Below, piece by piece: positions 52,311 through 59,343 of a DNA stretch of 64,000 nt (its first letter is position 1; each line of letters begins with the position of its first letter). The translations under genes were made by a program, and so were the position numbers. The DNA lies in contig NZ_CP175698.1 of NCBI RefSeq assembly GCF_046097095.1, forward strand, positions 2,418,001-2,482,000, read 5' to 3'. A model generated the notes under the pieces. The model was not told the origin of the DNA and did no database searches. It saw nothing but the letters and a program-made list of their open reading frames with translations. This DNA comes from Natrinema sp046097095. Its GTDB lineage: Archaea > Halobacteriota > Halobacteria > Halobacteriales > Natrialbaceae.

Positions 52311-52568
52311 TCAGTCCTCGTCGAACCAGGGTGCGTCCGGCGTACCGACCTCGTCGGAGACATCGTCAGGGTCGATGCCCCACTCGCGGAGATCGTCGTC
52401 GGTGACCGGTTCACCGACCTCTCCTCGATGAAGTGCGATCGCTTCGTCGAGATTCTCAAGCGCTTCCGATCGCGTAGCTCCATGACTGGCGACGCTGGTT
52501 TCTTCGTCGACGGCGGACCAGCCACCGTCGTCTTCTTCGATGAGCCGAATCTCGCGGCCAGTACTCAT
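52311..52568 (-). CDS. hicB: HicB-family antitoxin
   Basis: 85 residues from ATG 52568 (STGREIRLIEEDDGGWSAVD). The partial RNase-H-like HicB fold is clear: EIRLIEEDDGGWSAVDEETS, then GATRSEALENLDEAIALHRG. The C-terminus is acidic and has no obvious DNA-binding domain, so autoregulation may need another protein. Partner of the downstream hicA. Confidence 0.85.
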   Translation of the reverse strand: MSTGREIRLIEEDDGGWSAVDEETSVASHGATRSEALENLDEAIALHRGEVGEPVTDDDLREWGIDPDDVSDEVGTPDAPWFDED

Positions 52569-52618
52569 ACTCCATCGTAGGCGAGAACTCGGAATAAGCA
52601 TTGGGTCGATTCGCGCCG

Positions 52619-52891
52619 CTATTCACCGACGGTCCATGTCGACTGGTACTCGAGCGGCAGCTCGTCGACATCGAGAATCTCCGCAATCTCCGCGGCGGTA
52701 AGCGATCCCTCCTGGTCGGCGCGGCGGATCAACTCCGGCACGCGCCCGTTCGGCTGCGCGGTCGTTTCCCCGCGCATCTTGAGGTAGTAGTCGGCAGCCG
52801 CGTCGAGCGCACCCGAAACCGTACTCTCACCCGTTGCTTCTTTCAGGTACTCCCATTTTCGCTCTCGAGCCTCGGTCTTTTGGATTCGCAT
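52619..52891 (-). CDS. Ribbon-helix-helix-like regulator
   Basis: 90 residues from ATG 52891 (MRIQKTEARERKWEYLKEAT); the frame has an alternative GTG at 52903 that falls in the repeat motif. Short N-terminal strand (MRIQKT) then helices RERKWEYLKEAT and TVSGALDAAADYYLKMRG, the strand-helix-helix of an RHH/plasmid-copy-control-like protein. The C-terminal segment is AEIAEILDVDELPLEYQ. It precedes hicBA on the same strand by 50 bases. TTTGCACAACC-type repeats lie immediately upstream. Confidence 0.65.
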   Translation of the reverse strand: MRIQKTEARERKWEYLKEATGESTVSGALDAAADYYLKMRGETTAQPNGRVPELIRRADQEGSLTAAEIAEILDVDELPLEYQSTWTVGE

Positions 52892-53250
52892 CGTGATTTG
52901 CACAACCCCCTCGGAATCCTAGAGATTTGCGGTGACTTGAACTTCGAGCCCATATAAAGAGCACCAGATCTGGCCGATGGTCGGCACGATCGGCACGATG
53001 TGTGACCTGGTTCGAGGCCGATTTTACACAACCCGGCTCACCCTCGATGTGCAAAATCGGAGATCGGATTCTGTCGACATGCAACCCGTGCTGGTTGGAT
53101 CACCTGTACTTCGCCATATTCGATCCAATTGCGATTGAGTAGGCTCTACAGAGACAAACATCTTCTATAAGCAGTCCAAGCTCTATTTTAATGTATAATA
53201 ATAGCAACAAATAACTTATTTATATCTGTCCTATATACTGGTAATTGCAG
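52892..53250. other. Gene-free divergent region with repeated motif
   Basis: Between the RHH gene and the Tat-protein gene. Contains ATTTGCACAACC (52896-52907), its relative ATTTTACACAACC (53021-53033), and the inverted pair CCGATTTTACACA (53018-53030) / TGTGCAAAATCGG (53048-53060, one mismatch). CGGCACGAT is repeated 10 bases apart at 52982 and 52991. The last 100 bases are A+T-rich and provide the TTATTTATAT promoter (53216-53225) of the gene at 53251. Confidence 0.5.
53018..53060. repeat. Imperfect 13-bp inverted repeat with nearby direct copy
   Basis: Arms at 53018-53030 and 53048-53060 match at 12 of 13 positions; the same core TTTGCACAACC is seen at 52897-52907 beside the RHH gene start. 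Candidate operator set for the RHH regulator. Confidence 0.5.
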
Positions 53251-53886
53251 ATGGAAAGAGATGAATTTGCCGATGAGGCGTCCCGTAGAAAAGTATTAAG
53301 AGCAGCGACCGGTATCAGCGGTTTGAGTGTGGCATCGTTATTTGCAACGGGTGTCGGAAGTGCTCAAACGACGAGATCTGGCAGTGAGGGGTACGTAATT
53401 AATGGAGATGGATACATAGAGTACAACGGTGAGAAAGACGAAGAATACATCCAAGAGGCTGTTGAGGGGATGAATGAGAGTAAACGAAATGGTGAGGTTG
53501 ATTTCACGATTGAGGACGGTCAAGTTGTGACACAGCCCCAGCCCCAGCAACAACCCCTATCTGTCACGACTGCTGATGCCTGCCCTGGGGTGAGTAGTTA
53601 CTCCAATTCTGTTCAATGGAACGGAGTGAAACATACTATCAAGTTGGACCATTGTCTTACCAATGATGTTATTGATGCTATGCTCGCTGGGGCAGGTATC
53701 GCTCAAGTGGCCGCGCTTCTCACTGGCGGACCAGTAAATGCACCTGCCTTTATAATTTCCGAATGTGCTGCCATCCTTCTAGCTACAGGGTGGCAGATAC
53801 TTGATAATAATGCGGAAGGAGAAGGCGTTGAGATTGTCTTTTTCCTCCCTAATGCTATTGGTGTTCCAGGTATTGACCCTCAGTGA
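53251..53886 (+). CDS. Tat-exported protein with hydrophobic C-terminal domain (toxin-like, module 1)
   Basis: 211 residues from ATG 53251 (MERDEFADEASRRKVLRAAT). The twin-arginine signal ends near GVGSAQT. Mature part: an acidic N-terminal half (propeptide-like, EEYIQEAVEGMNESKRNGEV, then a PQPQPQQQP linker), followed from about residue 110 by a compact domain with three Cys (ADACPG, DHCLT, SECAA). Its core is hydrophobic: AMLAGAGIAQVAALLTGG and PAFIISECAAILLATGW. Exported, membrane-active-looking C-terminus plus a small downstream membrane protein suggest a halocin-like peptide with immunity partner. This is inference; it is not halocin C8 by Cys content. A+T-rich. Confidence 0.6.
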   Translation: MERDEFADEASRRKVLRAATGISGLSVASLFATGVGSAQTTRSGSEGYVINGDGYIEYNGEKDEEYIQEAVEGMNESKRNGEVDFTIEDGQVVTQPQPQQQPLSVTTADACPGVSSYSNSVQWNGVKHTIKLDHCLTNDVIDAMLAGAGIAQVAALLTGGPVNAPAFIISECAAILLATGWQILDNNAEGEGVEIVFFLPNAIGVPGIDPQ

Positions 53887-53962
53887 GGATATACCACACA
53901 TTCAAAAGTCTGCAGTTTAATCACACCCAAGATTTATCATCTATACCCCAGTACTATGAATA

Positions 53963-54163
53963 ATGTTGAGCCAATTCAGAGAATATTTGGGCAAGATGTA
54001 TAATCCTGAACCACAGGCGCTGAAGGTCATCGTTTTTAGTTCAGCTTTCATTTTGTTTTTATTTGCCACGGATCCAACTTTTGGAAACCCATATTATATT
54101 CTTGGTCTTCTACTGACAGTTCTCACCCTTGTGTCCGCAGTAGCCCTCCTCGTTATTGAATAA
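53963..54163 (+). CDS. Small two-helix membrane protein (possible immunity partner, module 1)
   Basis: 66 residues (MLSQFREYLGKMYNPEPQAL). Two helices: VIVFSSAFILFLFATD (about 21-37) and YYILGLLLTVLTLVSAVALL (about 44-63), with a short N-rich turn. It follows the Tat-exported protein by 76 bases on the same strand, and the same toxin-plus-2TM arrangement recurs at 55681-56710. ATG 53963 is used; a competing 15-codon frame at 53956 overlaps. Confidence 0.5.
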   Translation: MLSQFREYLGKMYNPEPQALKVIVFSSAFILFLFATDPTFGNPYYILGLLLTVLTLVSAVALLVIE

Positions 54164-54225
54164 CTGTGTCCGGTTCTTTGTAGAAATTGGCAGTTAGAAC
54201 ATCTGTTCAATGTGGTCTTACACAA

Positions 54226-54360
54226 TCAGCAAGCGGCCCATTTCGCTGCCGCGATACGAACCACATATCCGCGATACTCCCAGAGATCAGCAATGAAGTC
54301 ACCGAATTCGTTTAATTCGATCTCGAATAGCTCTCCTTGAATGTCCCTGGAATTCGCCAT
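54226..54360 (-). pseudogene. Short fragment resembling the N-terminus of an Mrr-type restriction endonuclease
   Basis: 44-codon frame with ELNEFGDFIADLWEYRGYVV, reminiscent of the helix that opens restriction-endonuclease (Mrr/HSDR-like) domains, where F-x-x-F-I-A-x-L-W/L-E-x-x-GY is common. No catalytic D...E-x-K region follows. It could be a remnant or a genuine microprotein. Divergent from the Orc1/Cdc6 gene. Confidence 0.3.
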
Positions 54361-54456
54361 TATAGATGTCACCTAGTAGAATCCGAACTTAAAACTTTTA
54401 GACATATACACGTCTTCGGCTACCAGTTTTATTACCTTACTTTCTTATTCACCTAT

Positions 54457-55470
54457 ATGATTACGAACGCTCGAGCCCTCGAGACGACCTACGTCCCCCA
54501 GGACCTCGAGCACCGGGACGGGCAAATCAGCCAGCTCGCCACTGCATTGGAACCACTGACGCACGGCGTCGGTGGGGAACACAGTCTCATATTCGGCCCA
54601 TCGGGGTCAGGAAAAACGACCCTTGCAAAATACGTCGTTCGAAAGCTCCGCGAGGAATCGTTCGGGGTGCGCCGGGCGTATTGGAACTGCATGTCCGGCT
54701 CGTCGAAAACCGAGGTACTTCACGGACTTGCCCAGGACTCAGGAATCGGCACCCACCTCTCGAGGGACGGGACCGCGACCAGCACGTTCATCGACGCGTT
54801 CCGAGACACCGACGACCATATCGTCGTGATTCTCGACGAGGTCGACGCGCTCGAGGACGAGACGCTTCTATTAGGGATCGGCGATCTCCCGAACGTGACG
54901 ATCGTCGCGATCACGATCGACGAGGACGACTTCTTCGCGAACCATCGCCTGAACGGACGGGTCAAATCACGGTTCTCGAGCGCCGAACTGATTCGACTCC
55001 GCAAATATACGCACACGGAATTAACCGATATTCTCCTGGCGCGGATCGACGCCGGACTCCGTCCCGGCGTGATTGGGCGGGATGCCATCGAGTACACCGC
55101 GGACCTTGCAGCGGGCGACGCTCGCAAAGCGATCAAGCTACTCGAGAAAGCAACTCGGCGGGTCAATCGCTCGGACCGATCGCAAATCACGCTCGAGGAT
55201 ATTGATGCGGTGCACGACGAGGCGCGTCGCGATCTCCAACAGGATCACGTCGACTCGCTGGGGACACACAAACGGCTTCTGTACGATATCGTCTCGGCCG
55301 CCGGCGAAATCAGCGTGACCGAACTGCACGCGACCTACGAAGAACGAGTTGCGGATCCGAAACCGAACCGTACTCGGCGACGCTACCTCTCGACGCTGGT
55401 GGACAAGTACGGCCTGCTCGAGTCGACCGGATCAGGTCGCGGGAAGAACTACTTCGTTCCTGAACCTTAG
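54457..55470 (+). CDS. Orc1/Cdc6-family AAA+ ATPase
   Basis: 337 residues from ATG 54457 (MITNARALETTYVPQDLEHR); upstream codons of the frame are A+T-rich and not protein-like. Walker A is IFGPSGSGKTTLAKYVVRKL (about residue 45-64), Walker B VVILDEVDALED (about 122-133), arginine-finger region RLNGRVKSRFSSAEL. The C-terminal winged helix is at about 255-335 (GEISVTELHATYEE ... RYLSTLVDKYGLLESTGSGRG). It is shorter than chromosomal Orc1 proteins, as plasmid/viral versions are. It may start replication of the element or recruit host MCM. GC-rich, unlike the flanking modules. Confidence 0.9.
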   Translation: MITNARALETTYVPQDLEHRDGQISQLATALEPLTHGVGGEHSLIFGPSGSGKTTLAKYVVRKLREESFGVRRAYWNCMSGSSKTEVLHGLAQDSGIGTHLSRDGTATSTFIDAFRDTDDHIVVILDEVDALEDETLLLGIGDLPNVTIVAITIDEDDFFANHRLNGRVKSRFSSAELIRLRKYTHTELTDILLARIDAGLRPGVIGRDAIEYTADLAAGDARKAIKLLEKATRRVNRSDRSQITLEDIDAVHDEARRDLQQDHVDSLGTHKRLLYDIVSAAGEISVTELHATYEERVADPKPNRTRRRYLSTLVDKYGLLESTGSGRGKNYFVPEP

Positions 55471-55680
55471 CAGTAGTTGCCGATACGGTCTCTACGTTCA
55501 TAGTGGCGAGTGAAACGGCTGTTCAATACAGCAGTACCGTCAGTTCTGATTTCGATACCGTTCATGCTCGGCGGCATGATCGCGACGGTAATCGACGGAG
55601 GGTGCAATCCCACTCCTTGATAGACAGAATCCTAACTTAACACAAAACTTATTGATGGATATTACCAATAGATTGTTGTA

Positions 55681-56505
55681 ATGAATCTGTCAAGGCGCCA
55701 GACAATCGCATCGCTTGGATCAATTACGGTATTCAGCACTAGTCCAGTAACCGCAGACCAGGAAGATCCAAAACCTGCAGCACGCGATATTGGGATTGAT
55801 GAACGAGTTCAGAAACTACTAAGAAACGGAAAAAAGCAAAAAGCTCACTCACTCCTTGAGAAGCACGACATCAACTACGCTTCCACGTCAGATACCTACA
55901 GTCCTGCATCTGATGGTTCATTTGGGAGTGGTGGTGTATCGACAAGTGATGTCTGGATCCAAAATGAAACACTCTCCCAATTTACTGCGTGGCACAAGTC
56001 AGGAAGTCTTTACCATGCCATCCTGGGCTGGACTCTTGATGGACGATCCAACGACGTAGACGCAGCGATTCCATGGGATGGTGCAATGATAGGATGGGAG
56101 GACAGTACATGGAGTTTCGAACCAGGTTCCCCTACACTGATAGTGAAAAACGAGTGGGACGACGGATCCACGTCCCCGGCAACTGCGTCAATAAAGAACC
56201 GACCTTTATTTGATGCGCCAACCAACGCAATTGGTGCCCGGATAGGGGATGGTGAAGCTGATGAACGAGGTGCAGGGGACACTAAGATGCACGGAAGCTT
56301 AGGTCTTCAATTAACAAAGGAGAGGGATTCGGAGGCAACTATTGGCGGGAAATATACGCATACTTGGACTTTTGGAATAGGTGGTAACGGAGTAACCTTT
56401 ACAGGATCTAACAGCGGAATTGGGGTAGGCCTAAATTTGCCACTGGGAAGGAACGACAAATGGGTCATTCCGCAAAATCCAAGTGACCGATACGTGAAGC
56501 TCTAA
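55681..56505 (+). CDS. Tat-exported protein (toxin-like, module 2)
   Basis: 274 residues (NLSRRQTIASLGSITVFSTS), a twin-arginine signal ending near VTADQ. Mature part: helical N-terminal portion (RVQKLLRNGKKQKAHSLLEK), a Ser/Gly linker, a Trp-rich beta domain (TAWHKSGSLYHAILGWTLDG, WEDSTWSFEPG), and a Gly-rich C-terminus (WTFGIGGNGVTFTGSNSGIG). Unlike module 1 in sequence but identical in arrangement: exported protein, then a tiny 2-TM gene. A+T-rich. Function unknown; secreted antagonist is the working idea. Confidence 0.6.
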   Translation: MNLSRRQTIASLGSITVFSTSPVTADQEDPKPAARDIGIDERVQKLLRNGKKQKAHSLLEKHDINYASTSDTYSPASDGSFGSGGVSTSDVWIQNETLSQFTAWHKSGSLYHAILGWTLDGRSNDVDAAIPWDGAMIGWEDSTWSFEPGSPTLIVKNEWDDGSTSPATASIKNRPLFDAPTNAIGARIGDGEADERGAGDTKMHGSLGLQLTKERDSEATIGGKYTHTWTFGIGGNGVTFTGSNSGIGVGLNLPLGRNDKWVIPQNPSDRYVKL

Positions 56506-56518
56506 ATATGAAGAAATA

Positions 56519-56710
56519 ATGGACAAGAAGGACAGACTAGTAATACTATTATTATGCTTTTTGGTATTTCAGCTATCGGTAGTTATACTCGGGATATCTG
56601 GACGAAACTCGCAACTCTTTCGTTTGATAGCCTTTGTAGGAGTTTATGCCGGACTCCTCGTAAGCGTCGCCGGCACGTTGAACGTATTCATCAATAGTCT
56701 ACGGGGATAG
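56519..56710 (+). CDS. Small two-helix membrane protein (possible immunity partner, module 2)
   Basis: 63 residues (MDKKDRLVILLLCFLVFQLS). Helices about 7-27 and 35-56 with a short polar turn GISGRNSQLF. It begins 13 bases after the exported protein's stop, so co-expression is likely. The size and topology parallel the 66-residue protein of module 1, though sequences are not obviously related. Confidence 0.6.
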   Translation: MDKKDRLVILLLCFLVFQLSVVILGISGRNSQLFRLIAFVGVYAGLLVSVAGTLNVFINSLRG

Positions 56711-57042
56711 ACCTGGATTGTCCGTCTGGACACTGTTTAGATGAGATCTGGACAGGGAGGCGGTCAGAATTCTAGTGTCTCTGCCTGAATCCGGCTGCCT
56801 TTCCGCATGATGATACTCTCCGCGTAGTGGACAGGCTTACTTATCGATTTTTAGGTCCGTCCTCTATTTAGAAGCCTCGAGTACACTGCTAACGCGATTT
56901 TCTTTTCCGGCCAGTTTCCGGCCAATTTCCGGCCACGAGATACAGCCTGTCTCTCTGCTGTTTTCGCGGCGTAGAGCGAATATCGACGTTTTCCGGCCAG
57001 TACCGCTGTAGGAATATGGTACCGACGTGCCTCGAGTCGAGT
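56711..57042. other. Gene-free stretch with iterated TTTCCGGCCA
   Basis: 332 bases upstream of the gene at 57043. No frame or RNA gene is supported. Its feature is the four-copy repeat listed separately. Confidence 0.55.
56904..56999. repeat. Four copies of TTTCCGGCCA (candidate iterons/operators)
   Basis: Exact copies at 56904-56913, 56915-56924, 56926-56935 and 56990-56999. The first three are spaced exactly 11 bases, about one helical turn, so proteins would bind one face of DNA. The fourth is 64 bases further, 44 bases before ATG 57043. Suited to an operator for the gene or an iteron array near an origin. Confidence 0.7.
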
Positions 57043-57336
57043 ATGTCCGAGAGTACAACCAAAGCACCGCCTGAACCAAGCGATTCACTGGGCAGTTTCG
57101 AAACCGAGACGTCGGCCGGAAGCGCGTTGGTCGAGATCACCGGGGCACCGACCAATTGCGCGCGTGTAGATATCCGCGTCGACGGCGGCCGTCACTGGGT
57201 GTTCGGCGTGAACGACGACACTGCGGTCCTCGTGATGGTTCTCAATCGGAAGGGGCAGCGCACTGACGACGAACTCCCCAGCTGGGTCGAGCCGATCATT
57301 CGGCGGACCGGACTCGAGGGGGCTGAGAAAGCGTGA
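57043..57336 (+). CDS. 97-residue provirus protein, unknown function
   Basis: Starts at ATG 57043 (MSESTTKAPPEPSDSLGS). A disordered acidic N-terminus is followed by a small beta domain (CARVDIRVDGGRHWVFGVND, DTAVLVMVLNRKGQ) and a helical end SWVEPIIRRTGLEG. No family recognised. It is convergent with the phiH1-like repressor gene (6 bases apart) and preceded by the TTTCCGGCCA repeats. Confidence 0.6.
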   Translation: MSESTTKAPPEPSDSLGSFETETSAGSALVEITGAPTNCARVDIRVDGGRHWVFGVNDDTAVLVMVLNRKGQRTDDELPSWVEPIIRRTGLEGAEKA

Positions 57337-57341
57337 GTCGG

Positions 57342-57608
57342 TCAGTCCTCGTCGGGCTCGAGGTCGTCCGCATCGAGATCTCCCTCGAGATAAGCGCGAC
57401 CGTCGTCAGTGATTCTGTAGTAACCTTTCTCGTCAACTCGTTCGATCAGCCCTGCAGAAGCGAGCGGGTTGAGTCGCTTTTGGACCGTCGTTCTTCCCTT
57501 GTCGATGTTCCAAGCAATTACTGCAGGAGTAAGTCCGAGCCCGGAGTCGAGGGCTTCGAGGATGTAGTCATCGGTCGGCAACTGCATCCATTCCCCCCGG
57601 TGTCTCAT
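57342..57608 (-). CDS. Winged-helix repressor (phiH1-repressor-like)
   Basis: 88 residues. MRHRGEWMQLPTDDYILEAL is the typical opening of haloarchaeal phiH1-type repressors, followed by a winged helix (IAWNIDKGRTTVQKRLNPLA, then GLIERVDEKGYYRITDDGRA) and an acidic tail. It is divergent from the PadR/integrase operon, across a 234-base gap with dyads, the layout of a lysogeny switch. Confidence 0.8.
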   Translation of the reverse strand: MRHRGEWMQLPTDDYILEALDSGLGLTPAVIAWNIDKGRTTVQKRLNPLASAGLIERVDEKGYYRITDDGRAYLEGDLDADDLEPDED

Positions 57609-57842
57609 TACCGGCGAATCGAAGACTTATGGTTTACATGCCCCGGTGTGCGTTGCTATCACTACCGAACACACTCAGAAGTGAAACTGGTCAGTGAATG
57701 GTTTTATTACCATAGGGTAGAGATTGGTTCGGTAACGCGAGTTTCACGTGGACCCGACTGTCCGTTGGGTCCGTTTGGAAAATGCGGGCCGGTGTTGATG
57801 GCACCGGGTCCGCGCGGCTCGCGTAGAGATGGTACGCAAGCC
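57609..57842. promoter_or_regulatory. Divergent control region of repressor and PadR/integrase operon
   Basis: Contains inverted arms GTGAAACT (57681-57688) and AGTTTCAC (57740-57747), and a tighter dyad GGACCC (57750-57755) / GGGTCC (57767-57772). An A/T-rich TTTTATTA at 57702-57709 lies between them. Candidate operators for the repressor at 57342 and the PadR-like protein. Confidence 0.45.
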
Positions 57843-58265
57843 ATGTACGACGACAATTCATGGGGTCTTGAAAGCCCCGAACGACCAGCAGCATCGACTA
57901 TTTCCGACCAGCGACTCGTGGCCGACGGCGGTTCGACTTGGGGCGATCTCACCGGGTTCCAGCGCGACGCCCTGGAAGCGATCGCCCGACTCGAGCGCGA
58001 CAACGAGACTTGCTATGGGCTCGCGATCAAACGCCGGCTCGAGCCCCAGCACGGGACGGTGAATCACGGACGGCTGTACCCGAACCTCGATACGCTCGTT
58101 GAACGCGGGCTCGTCGAGAAGTCCGCGCTCGATAAGCGCACGAACGAATACCTGCTTACGGACGATGGGCGCGGGCTGTTACTCCAGCGCCTCGAGCGGC
58201 TCGCGGACGCGTGCGAGATCGGGCTCGCCGCGACCGACGGCTCTGGGGACGGTGATCTGGCATGA
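57843..58265 (+). CDS. PadR-like winged-helix regulator coupled to integrase
   Basis: 140 residues from ATG 57843 (MYDDNSWGLESPERPAASTI). The PadR domain spans about residues 45-135: FQRDALEAIARLERDNETCY, GLAIKRRL, HGRLYPNLDTLVERGLVEKS. The stop overlaps the integrase start (ATGA), so it may act as excisionase-like or recombination-directionality factor as well as repressor. SNJ2-type integrases are reported to need small partner proteins encoded beside them, which fits this pairing. Confidence 0.8.
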   Translation: MYDDNSWGLESPERPAASTISDQRLVADGGSTWGDLTGFQRDALEAIARLERDNETCYGLAIKRRLEPQHGTVNHGRLYPNLDTLVERGLVEKSALDKRTNEYLLTDDGRGLLLQRLERLADACEIGLAATDGSGDGDLA

Positions 58266-59272
58266 GCGACGGCTTACAGCCGCTTTCCCCGGAGGAGGGA
58301 GTCGATCGGTTCCTCCGCCATCACCGGCCTGGTGTCCGTGAGACCTCGTTTCGGAACGCGAAGCACCGTCTGTCGGTCTTCCTCGAGTGGTGTGACGAGC
58401 GGGACATCGAGAACCTGAATACGCTCGATGGGCGCGAACTTTCGGACTTCGTCGACTGGCGGCGTACTGATGTCGCCCCGATCACCCTGCAGAAACAACT
58501 GAGTAGTGTTCGGCAGGCGCTCCGGTGGTGGGCGGATATCGAGGCCGTCGACGAAGGGCTCGCGGAGAAGCTTCACGCTCCGGACCTCCCCGACGGGGCG
58601 CAGTCCAAGGACGTCTTTTTGAACGCACAGCGGGCGAAGACGGCGCTCGAGTACTTCGACCGGCATCACTACGGCTCGCGGGATCACGCGCTGCTCGCGC
58701 TGCTCTGGCGGACGGGGATGCGCCGAAGCGCCGCGCAGTCGATCGACGTGGACGACCTCGAGCCGGATGACCACGCGATCCGTGTAGAGCACCGGCCCGA
58801 GAACGGGACGACGCTGAAGAACGGCGACGACGGGAACCGTTGGGTCTATCTCGGGCCGAAGTGGTTCGCGGTTCTCACCGCGTATCGTGACAACCCGGAC
58901 CGACCGACGGTGACCGACGACCACGGCCGTCAGCCGCTGTTCACGACGCGACAGGGGACGCGACCGACGGGTAACACGATCTATAAGTGGGTAATTCGAG
59001 CGCTGCACCCTTGCACCTACGGGGAGTGTCCGCACGGCGAGACGCCGCGTTCATGCGACGCTCGAGGGAGCGACGGGAATCCCTCACAGTGTCCGTCGGC
59101 GCGATCTCCCCACGCGATCCGCCGGGGAGCGATCACGCACCACCTCAACCAGGAGACGACGCCGGAGGTCGTCAGCGAGCGCATGGACGTGTCGCTCGAG
59201 GTCCTGTACGAACACTACGACGCCCGCACCGAGCGCGAGAAGATGGAAGTCCGACGAGAGAACCTGCCGTAA
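58262..59272 (+). CDS. int: Tyrosine recombinase integrase
   Basis: 336 residues. An N-terminal SAM-like core-binding domain (about 10-100: VDRFLRHHRPGVRETSFRNA) is followed by the catalytic domain with Arg I in LLWRTGMRRSAAQSIDVDD, H-x-x-R in SPHAIRRGAITHHL, and Tyr in VLYEHYDARTEREKM. A Cys-rich insert (CTYGECPHGETPRSCDA) lies just before H-x-x-R, as in haloviral integrases. Ends 57 bases before attR, hence the enzyme that inserted this provirus in the tRNA-Ala. Confidence 0.93.
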   Translation: MSDGLQPLSPEEGVDRFLRHHRPGVRETSFRNAKHRLSVFLEWCDERDIENLNTLDGRELSDFVDWRRTDVAPITLQKQLSSVRQALRWWADIEAVDEGLAEKLHAPDLPDGAQSKDVFLNAQRAKTALEYFDRHHYGSRDHALLALLWRTGMRRSAAQSIDVDDLEPDDHAIRVEHRPENGTTLKNGDDGNRWVYLGPKWFAVLTAYRDNPDRPTVTDDHGRQPLFTTRQGTRPTGNTIYKWVIRALHPCTYGECPHGETPRSCDARGSDGNPSQCPSARSPHAIRRGAITHHLNQETTPEVVSERMDVSLEVLYEHYDARTEREKMEVRRENLP

Positions 59273-59328
59273 CATACCACAACCATGAGAGATACGAACC
59301 AAACTGTACGACTCGAGCGGAATCATAC

Positions 59329-59343
59329 ATCCCGACGAGTCCA
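59329..59343 (+). repeat. attR, right attachment core
   Basis: ATCCCGACGAGTCCA, exact copy of the tRNA-Ala 3' end. The sequence before it does not resemble a tRNA, so this is the phage-side copy. Confidence 0.9.

Larger units (their letters stand above)
38483..59343 (+). mobile_element. Integrated pleolipovirus-like provirus, 20.9 kb
   Basis: Bounded by the 15-bp att repeats, with a tyrosine integrase gene ending 57 bases before attR. Contents from left to right: overlapping early operon (38660-41563), A+T-rich cargo (42001-44859), small regulators and a lipoprotein, a second nuclease, the minus-strand virion block (46605-51771), an AbrB-like regulator, HicBA, an RHH protein, two Tat-protein/2-TM modules flanking an Orc1/Cdc6 gene, lysogeny-type regulators, and integrase. 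It is larger than the pleolipoviruses I know (about 7-17 kb), with the excess lying in cargo. Complete att sites and intact virion genes suggest it could still excise. Confidence 0.85.

Noticed and set aside
53251..53886. Halocin C8 homologue
   Set aside because: Only three Cys are present instead of the Cys-rich mature peptide, and no sequence match is visible; kept only as halocin-like in layout.
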